Below are positions 49,201 through 58,200 of a stretch of DNA of 64,000 nt, piece after piece. The notes under the pieces were generated by a model. That model had not been told where the DNA came from. It ran no database searches and saw nothing but the letters and a program-made list of their open reading frames with translations. The stretch is from Nymphaea colorata (taxonomy: Eukaryota > Streptophyta > Magnoliopsida > Nymphaeales > Nymphaeaceae). The stretch covers positions 35,207,115 to 35,271,114 of the forward strand of contig NC_045138.2 in the NCBI RefSeq assembly GCF_008831285.2, read 5' to 3'. The stretch's first letter is position 1; the number at the start of each line of letters is the position of its first letter. The translations under genes were made by a program, and so were the position numbers.

Positions 49201-52200
49201 AACAATGTCTTTGTTACATAACCTCAGAAAGGTCACGGTCATTGCTGGTGATCACTCGGACTAGGTAACCACCACCTATTCCATCTTCAGATAGTTGATT
49301 GCATCCTATTACAATACTGCCATGCCGCACCCATTTGATTGAATCCACTGACACAATTTACAACAGTGTTCTTAAGTGAAGAAAATATAGCAAATCTCCA
49401 CATCAAGAATGAAAAGAGAAAACATGCATTAAAGGAGTAAAGCCAGCAAATGAGATGTATGATGAAGCAAACATTACATTGACATTTTTTTACGGACATG
49501 GAGAAGCTATAAACTCACTCTTCACATCTGGCGATCTTCATTATTCTGATAAACTATACATGTTCCACAAGCTAACATGGTAAACAATAATGTAGCATCA
49601 ATTAAGCACATCTAATTCAGTGAAATAGCTTACTGTTTTTACTCCTAGGTTGTATTTTATGTTCCTTTTTTGTCTTCCTGTTCAACTCTAACCAGACAAC
49701 ATTTGCAGTTCTCATTATTATCACATGAACATATTCTAATTGAAAAGCTTTGGTTCCTCCCATGGTCCTCAACTTTAATATGAATGGTCTATTTCATCTT
49801 TAGTTTCACCATGACAAAAGGTACTAGGCTTAGGCAGTCAACCATCTAAAAGGCTTAGGCAGCACCCAAGCAGTCCAAGAGAAAATTAGGAAAAATATAA
49901 ATAACAAATTGCATAAATATTTAGATCAAAATTAGCATATTGAAAAACAATAGTTAATATTGAAGGGTCAAAAACATAACAGTATATGATGTGAATGTAT
50001 GCACACACATACATATATACAAGGTACAGGCAAGTCAAGAATGGCTGCAGCACACATTAACCAAATTTTTCAAAAAATGATGAGAGAAAAATGTGCTCAA
50101 ATTTGTACTGCCCAAATGTCAAAAGAATAGTATTCCATCATCAGGGCCATGAGGTTGTTCAACCTCTTACCATTCCTTTCCAAATATGGGAAGACATTTC
50201 TGTGAATTTTACTGGAGAACCTCCGGGAGATCCTAAAAAATCAATAATTTTGGAGGTAGTTGATTGATTATCGAATGACACATTTTACACTCTATGCCAT
50301 TGGTTCCGATGCAGCCACAACTCAGGAACATTTTGAAAACTAAATGGCATGCATGGACAGTTGTGACTTGTCAGTGAACCAGACCCAATTTTCATGAGCC
50401 AATTTTGGAAAACCTATTGCACTACAGGGAAAAAAGCTTCCACAATATCCCATCTGTATACAGGCAGACAAATCAAGGTCTTAAGTCGAAGTTGGAGACT
50501 TATGTACATTGTTTTGCAGACAAGGAGCACAATTGGACGAAGCACCTACCCTGGCTAAGTTTTGCATGTAACAGAGCCTACCATTTCACAATTGGAATCC
50601 TCTGTAAGCTGTTTATGGCAGGCTCCCTCCCACCACACAATAGAACCACATGTGTGACACAAGTGGAATAAGTTAATGTGCAGAATTGTATCACAAATGA
50701 AATTTTCACTGTTCTCAAGAGAAATCTAACAATAGCTGGGACTCCTATGAAATAGCAGCAGGATAATAACAGAGGGGAACTCAACCTGGGGATTGGACTA
50801 CGGGTATGACTCAAGGCTCAGCCAACCTGTCACATCAGTAGAAAAGGAACAGCAATGGGTGTAACGCGCGGCGTTTTGGGCAGAGCGGGTCGGGTCAGGG
50901 TCCAGACCCGGACCCTAGCCCCACGCGAGAGGAGCCCGATGCTGTCCCTCCTCCCTCGCTTTCTCTTCTCCTCCGTTTTCCTCTTACCGCCTCTTCCTTA
51001 CCCACGACCGGAACTCAGGGAAGAAGAAGGCGGCGACGGCGACGTCGACGGTGACGGTGACGGCGATGGCAACGGCGACGGTGACGGCGACGGCGGCGAA
51101 GCTTGAGGTGAACCCTGTCGTCCCCTGCCTCTTCCTCTCTTCTCTCTTCTTCTTCCCGTTTTCTTTTCTCTCCTCCCTCTCCCACTGTCTCTCGTCTCCC
51201 CTCTCCACCGAACGACTCTCTCTGACCGTCTCCCTCTTTTCTCTTGTGCCCTCTTCTTCACACAATCCCTTTCCTCACTCTCCACCGTCTCTCTCTTCTC
51301 TCCCGCCTCTCCTCTCACTGCCCTTCTTCCCCATTTCTGTCTGAACCCTCCTCCCCTCGTTCTTTCTTCTGTCCGCCCCTTCGGTCAGCACCTTCCCCTT
51401 GCCTCACGTCCCCAAATTGGGTCTTTCTCCCCATTTTCTAATTGTTTCTCCATTTTTCCCCAACCGAGCACTCTTTCTCATGGATTTCATCACTGTTTGT
51501 TAGGATTCCAGTTGGGGAACGTGTTCTCCCCCTCGTATCAGCGTTTAAGTGGTGTTGGTGGTGGCGGCTTGGCACGATTTCTGCCATTTGGGGATGACTG
51601 TACGCTCGAGGTGGCTGTTGAAGGCGTCACAGCAGTTTGGACGCTTAGTTTGGGGTGAGCAAGGCCTATTTGAGCTTAGATTATTGGATATTATATAGTA
51701 GAGCATATATAATTATTGTTTGAGCATGCTAGAAGGTAGGATTGATGGTTTGGGACGCATGTTAGAAATTTTGTTTTTGGGAAAGTTTAGGATTAGGTTG
51801 GAAAAGCGATAATTCATGTATTTAATGACCATTTTGGCATGATGGGTTAATTTTTGAAGCAATAGGGAGCGTACGTAAGTTGGAGGTGCCTTGGGGTAGA
51901 CGCCTTGATTAAAGAAAAAGAAAGTTTTGAGAAAGGCGTTAGTGATAGACGGATTGATGGCTTTGAGTTTTGACATCTGTTGGCACGGCTAGAAGTTGGG
52001 AAGTGACCTATTGGAGAACTCGTGGGTCGACACTACCCGTCGACACCCTCTTGAGGCGATGACACGTGCCTCAATGATTTTGTTTTGTTTTTGTTTGAAT
52101 TGTTGAGGTATGTAGTAGGAATCTTATCTTGTGTTTGTATCTGCAGGTACACCGGGTACGTCCCGTCGACCTTGAGCTACCGGATTCGAAGCTCGAGGCA

Positions 52201-55200
52201 TTTTGAAGATTCTTGTGAAAGCGCCACAGGTATGGCGACATTCCAGGCAAATCCCTGTCTGGGCAAGTGAATGAATGTGTGTTCCTAGGATCCCATGATC
52301 CTAGAATTTGTGATGTGAATTGATTGAGTGTTCCGTGAATGAATGTGTGTATGCATGTACATAAATTGATATATTATATGAATTGTTTTGAAAGGCTTAT
52401 AGTAATTGGTTTGATAATGTTATGCATTTGCATGTGCATGCTAGAATTGATAACTGTTTAGGACAGATGAGGCGGGGTATCGAGTCGAGTGTCTCCTCGA
52501 CCCCAATTGTGCATTAAAAAGCATCCTAGAATGGTAACTGCATAGGACAGCTACGAGCCCACCACAGATTGAGACTACTTTCTGTGGTTTGGCTAAGTTT
52601 TCAAAGATGTGATTGTTATGATGATGAATGTGAATGTTATGTTTATTGAATACACATTACCGAGGGCAATGATGCAAATGATTGCACAAAAGGTAGTTGT
52701 ACCCATATTGTTATGACGGCTAGCCAAAACTGTTGTGGTTATGTGTAACCCTCGTGTGGAAGCAATTGGAGGTGTGGGTTCACTCGTGAAGTGAGCCAAC
52801 CCCATGAGCTAGCCAGTTAATTGTGTTTGTGCAAGTATAAGTATAAGAATGAAAGAATAAGAGATGAGAGGCCAGTGGGATGTGACTATGTGTTTGGGAG
52901 TTGTCCCGCTTTCGCCACTGGTCTCGCCTGTTCAGAGCGCAGGCGATGCAAGGCCCCAGAGTATTGTTGTGTGATGTGCTTGGAGCGTAGGCTCCCACCT
53001 TCCCAACCTGGGTGTCCTAGGGAAGGCTGAGTATCTCTCCTTGGAATTCACACATCTATGGATGAGTGCTCTACCGCTGCAGCGGATAGATGGATCCATA
53101 CTGTTCTGGGCCACCACGGGGGTTGTCTTTCGGCTGTGGGCCGCCCGCGGTGTGCACGTGCCTGTGTTTGCACCCACAGGAACTGTAAATTCACTGATAG
53201 TAATGAAACTGAAATGTATGTGATTGAAATATACAGGATTGTTGTGCTTGTGACTGTTGTGCTTATGAATGCAAGTGACATGTTGAGGATGCCTTGCATG
53301 TGATTGAAATTATGTTATTGTAGCCATTGGGTGGCCTCTGCATGTCGTGTCCTGACACGACATAATGATAGATTGTTCTGATGTTTGCTTGTATATTTGA
53401 GCCCTACCTAAGAGGGTTTGGACTTTTCCTGGCTTGTTGCCATACTGCGAAGGCTAAGCCTTCAGTTGTTTCTTTTTTTCAGGTTTTGGCGGACCCGAGG
53501 CAGCAGGCAGAGCAGATGGCTACACTCACGTCCTACTGGAGAGGTTTTGGGTTTCGGTTTTTGTAGTGCCGGCGCGTCGGGTTTTGGTTTTACTGATGCC
53601 TTGTTTTTTTATTAGGCATCGATGTTGTGATTTTGGGGCATTTTTGTCAAATGTACAGTTGAACTGAAATGCTATATAATGGAAAGCTTGCCCCATTGTT
53701 TTGAATTGCTTGACTCATTTCTTTTAAACTGTTGTAGTCACACCTCAATGTTGGATGAAAAAAAAAAAATGTTTTGAGTGTCAAAAGGTCGGGGTGTGAC
53801 AATGGGCCTCAATAGATAAAGTCAGAACATAAGTCCAGTTGCTTACAAATTATTACTTCCTGAAGGGCTAGTATGCCTCACGTTTTCCACATTTCTCGCC
53901 TCAAACCAGTGGTGGGAGATGCTGCATTATGACAACCACAGTCTCTGTGGCAAGAGGGACAATCAGATGGCCATGTTCCTCTCAATCAGCTCAGTAGAGA
54001 CAAAAAGGAAGGAAGGCTGGTGCAGGATGGCTAATAGAATGGAGGAAAGCTATGGATCAGGACCCATTAGGGAGCCTGTGGATGAAACTAAGAGACTTCT
54101 TCCAGAATTTTCACCTTGAAGGCAAGGTGTTTCTTCAAGACAAGGGAAATCAATAGTCTTATAACAACCATTGGGATCTTCAAATGGCATAGTTGGGCTA
54201 GGTCTCAGAGTTGTCCACTTGCCGCCAGTAGGATATATATAAACCCTCATTCAGAATACCAATCGATTTTGAATCTCACCATGCAATCCCCGTCCCCGTC
54301 TCACCATACCAACCCAGCAAAGTGGGTACTTGGATGCACCCGAGTACTTTTTGGATTGAATCTGATCCAAACTACTTACTTTTACTTGACTTAACTTGTT
54401 ACTGACTCAGTTTTCATTCTGTTTTTGCGAGTTATTGGTCAACAACATGTAATTTTTTAATTTATATTACTTGTTCATTTAAATGTTGTTATTTATTTTG
54501 ATTTTTTTGGTAGCATTTTGCATATATACATATATATACTGCACCATAATCCCACAACTACTTTTTCTAAAATTGTCATGCCCATACCCGCATCCATGTG
54601 ACTTAAAGAACTGCGGGAAATGTCAACATCCAGCTGCAGCAAAAGAATCTTATCACGAAAATGTGTATAAGAGTGTATTAGAAATGTAGTTCCTTTGCAT
54701 AGGAGATTTGTTTTCCAAGTATTGTGGTGCTTCACCGCCATGGCCACAAGAAACAGCTGTAATATAAGCAACACATTGAAATAAATGCCAACCTTCTATT
54801 TTACATGTAGTAGCATCATCTCCATGTGGATGAGGAGGCAGCGGCATGCGAAACCTCTCTTTGAAATCAGATGACAAAATGCATACAGAACTCATTTGTG
54901 CTATGGCAATTAGATCCCCCTTATGAGACCAATCAACTGCAGAAATACAACGACAACAATGAAAGCATGCCTATTAGAGGAAAAAACACTTTACCTTTCA
55001 AAAAGAAAGTAAACAAGTCACAACTTTAAGAAAGATCCAGTTCAAAAAATGAAATATGTCTTCATCTAATAAGGTAATCTTTATCAAGCATATCAAAATC
55101 AACTTGCTAAGAATTTCAGAATTCGTCCACCATAAGCAAAAGAGAATTGTCTACCAAAACCTTCTTAAAGAGAGAATTTTGTGTGAAACAAGCAAAGGAG

Positions 55201-58200
55201 AAATGATTTTGACATCTATGCTTACTAGCCAAAGAGTGAAATGAAGAAAAAAAAAAAGTCATGCAATGACATTTTAACCAATATAGAACAAACAAGGGTA
55301 GGGCCTATGCAACACGGACTCATTAAGGAGGTCACAATACCTACATCACATCTGTAGTGCGTTTTGGCTCCAACTCAACAAAGACAATTGTCAGCCGTGG
55401 CAAATGCAATCAACCCATATATGCAATGTCATAAATTTGGTTGTTCATTAGGTTTGTCTCCCAGACCATCTCTCTCTCTCTCTCACTCTCTCTCTCACAC
55501 ACACAATCGCGTGCACATGGTTTTTCTTGTTACCTTCATTAGTACCTCCAAGTTCAAGATGCATGTGAAGACCTACAGACTATTTCTTCAACACCCATTA
55601 ATCATAAATTAGGTTTGCAGAACAATTTTGATATTTTGATATTTTGATAGAGGCATATCTCAAGAAAACATAAGCCCCATCCAATGGTTCCATCAAACTG
55701 TCAAAGAAAGTCCCAAGCCAACATTCACAAGCACAAACTTCCATTAGATTTTCTGCAGTTTTGGATGTTCAATGAATTCAGATATCCAGTTGATGGTTGA
55801 AAAGGAAGCAATTGCAAGTGGGAAAGCAATACAACAAACAAGACCAAAAAAGCAATCAATTGAAACTTCTAGAGGATTATATTGGATTGGAATCATAGGA
55901 AGCCTTATGAAAAGCAGTGCCTAAATCATGTAAAATAGTGGCAAATTAATGAAGCAGAGCATGGAAGTCTGAGAAGAAAATTCACAGCTAATATTATTCT
56001 GTTAGAAGGAACTCTACAGCAAGAAAATAACAACAAAATGCACATTCAACCAAAGCACAAACTATTCCAGTAAGAAGCTGATAAGCTTTAGGGACAAACC
56101 AGTGAAATAATAGAAGTATCAATAAAGCAATGCATGCAAAACCACTAATATTACAAATGTGAGAAACCTAGCTAGGTTTACATCATAAGTTAGCAATACA
56201 AGATGCCTCTGAATAGTAATACTAATAGAGTATGTTGAAGTAGAAAATGCTTCATAGACAAGCTCATAAAATTGATATGAGCTGAAGATTTTAAGTACTC
56301 ATTGATATATTTCATCTAAAACCAAAATCGTTGAAGAAATGACACAACATATTTGCAGCATCTCGAGTTACACTGAAATAAGAAAATGAAAATTCTTAAC
56401 AGCCAAAGATTTCATACTTTTTAAGTTTTAACCATTTCATTACAAGGATTTTGGTCATAGTCTAAAGTCTAAACAGTGTAAATGCAGAACTATATATGAT
56501 TATATGGCAAGAAAATGTTGAAAATACACAAATGGACCAAAAAAAAGCCATCAAGAGGACCATCAAATGAAGTTTTTCCTTCTCTTTCAGTAAATCTGTT
56601 TGTCTTCACTAGAAAAATTCAGGTCACAGTAGTGCATTCCCGGTTACTCTTTCTTCACATCCTACAAACCTAGTAATCTGCTCGTTCTTGTAATTATCAA
56701 GTATCAACTACTTGGAAGAAATTATAACTACGGTTTATATGCCTCACTAAATTTAAGAATTCTTTAACTGAGAAGGAGAGCTAAAGAACAAAAGAAAAAA
56801 TAGAAAAGCGTTATGGCCCTTATGAACTTTGTCAACGATAAAGATAGCTCCCCTTAAGTTATGGATCGACCATTTTATAGTTATTGATTACATGCTCATT
56901 TGTTATCATTACAAAAAAAAAGAAAAAGTGGAGGTCCAAATCCTGAGTAATTTATTTGAATTGATAATTCTCTAGTACCTTGCACAAAATCAAAGGTCGG
57001 GTAGAAAAATCCAAGAGCACCACACTAAAAATGACATTAGTACCTAGAAAACAATGTGGAGGTACACACATGCACTCTCACCGAAAACAATATGACTATT
57101 ACAAAGCTGTGAACATATCTAGTAACCACATCAAGGATATAGAAGCAGATAACATGAAGAATTAAGAGTTGTCCTAAAAGCCATACGGATTCAAGACAGA
57201 CCAGCCTCCACGTTTTCTGCTATATCTGTATGCTGTGTGCGCAAACCACCATGATACAGCACTCCGTCACTTGAAAGAGCAACATAAGCATTCTTTCCAC
57301 TTTTATCCCACCGAAGATCCTTCACATGGTTAGGTGCATCAAATGACCTTGACATAAATGGTTCCTTCACCTTCATCAAGCAAAAGGAAAAGTAATGCCA
57401 TAGGCATGGTAGTCTGAATTAGCTGCAACGTCAAAAATAGGTTAAAAATGCAGGATTCTGGATATGCAAAAGTTGTCTCAACCATCACCTTCGAATGTAT
57501 GTGCAATGCTCAAGGAAGAAAAGCAACAACACAAATATGATGGTGATTCAGCAAAACGAATCCAAGCTATTTTTACACCATTGTGTACTAGTCCTTACAC
57601 TTTTCTAACTGTCATTAAACCACTCAAGTCAAAGAACAAAGACATCATATTTACTATTTTCCTCTTTCCAATAAAGAAAAAAATCGTTCAGTTATGTCAT
57701 TTGTTGAGATGTATAGTTGCTTTTATTAAACGTGCCCTTTTAGCAGTTTTAAATGTTATATGGTACAGAATCTTAAAGCCAAACACATAGAGTGATACAG
57801 CCATGATTAATCTTGGTGGAGGCTTTTCAAGATGTATGTGGGTAGATGAACTTGAAACATTTTTAGAGCTCCTATCCATCCAATCCTTGTCCTTCTTGTT
57901 AGTTTAGGTGGATTTGAAGAGTTCCTTTCCGTCCAATTCTTGTTTCTTTCTTGTTAGTCTAGGTGGATTTGAAACCCACTAACTTGGTTCATCTGTATAT
58001 GTTTTCATTTCAAAGAAGATAAAAATTTCAATTATGTTCACCAAACCAATTCTCAACTATGTTCAGCAAACCTAATTTCCTGTGTAGTTAAAAAGAACAA
58101 AGCAGGTCTACATGATGGGCTTTTAAAGGCTTATTGGAGGCCTCGGTGACTCAGGAAAATAAGGATGACTAGGAACTGACACACAATTTTCAAAATGCTT

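Noticed and set aside
50855-51344. GC-rich frames on both strands (GDGDGDGNGD- and PSPSPLPSPS-type)
   Set aside because: Low-complexity triplet runs inside the large solo LTR.
52800-53303. Several 60-80 codon frames with cysteine- and histidine-rich translations
   Set aside because: They lie inside the solo LTR, overlap in several frames and match no domain.
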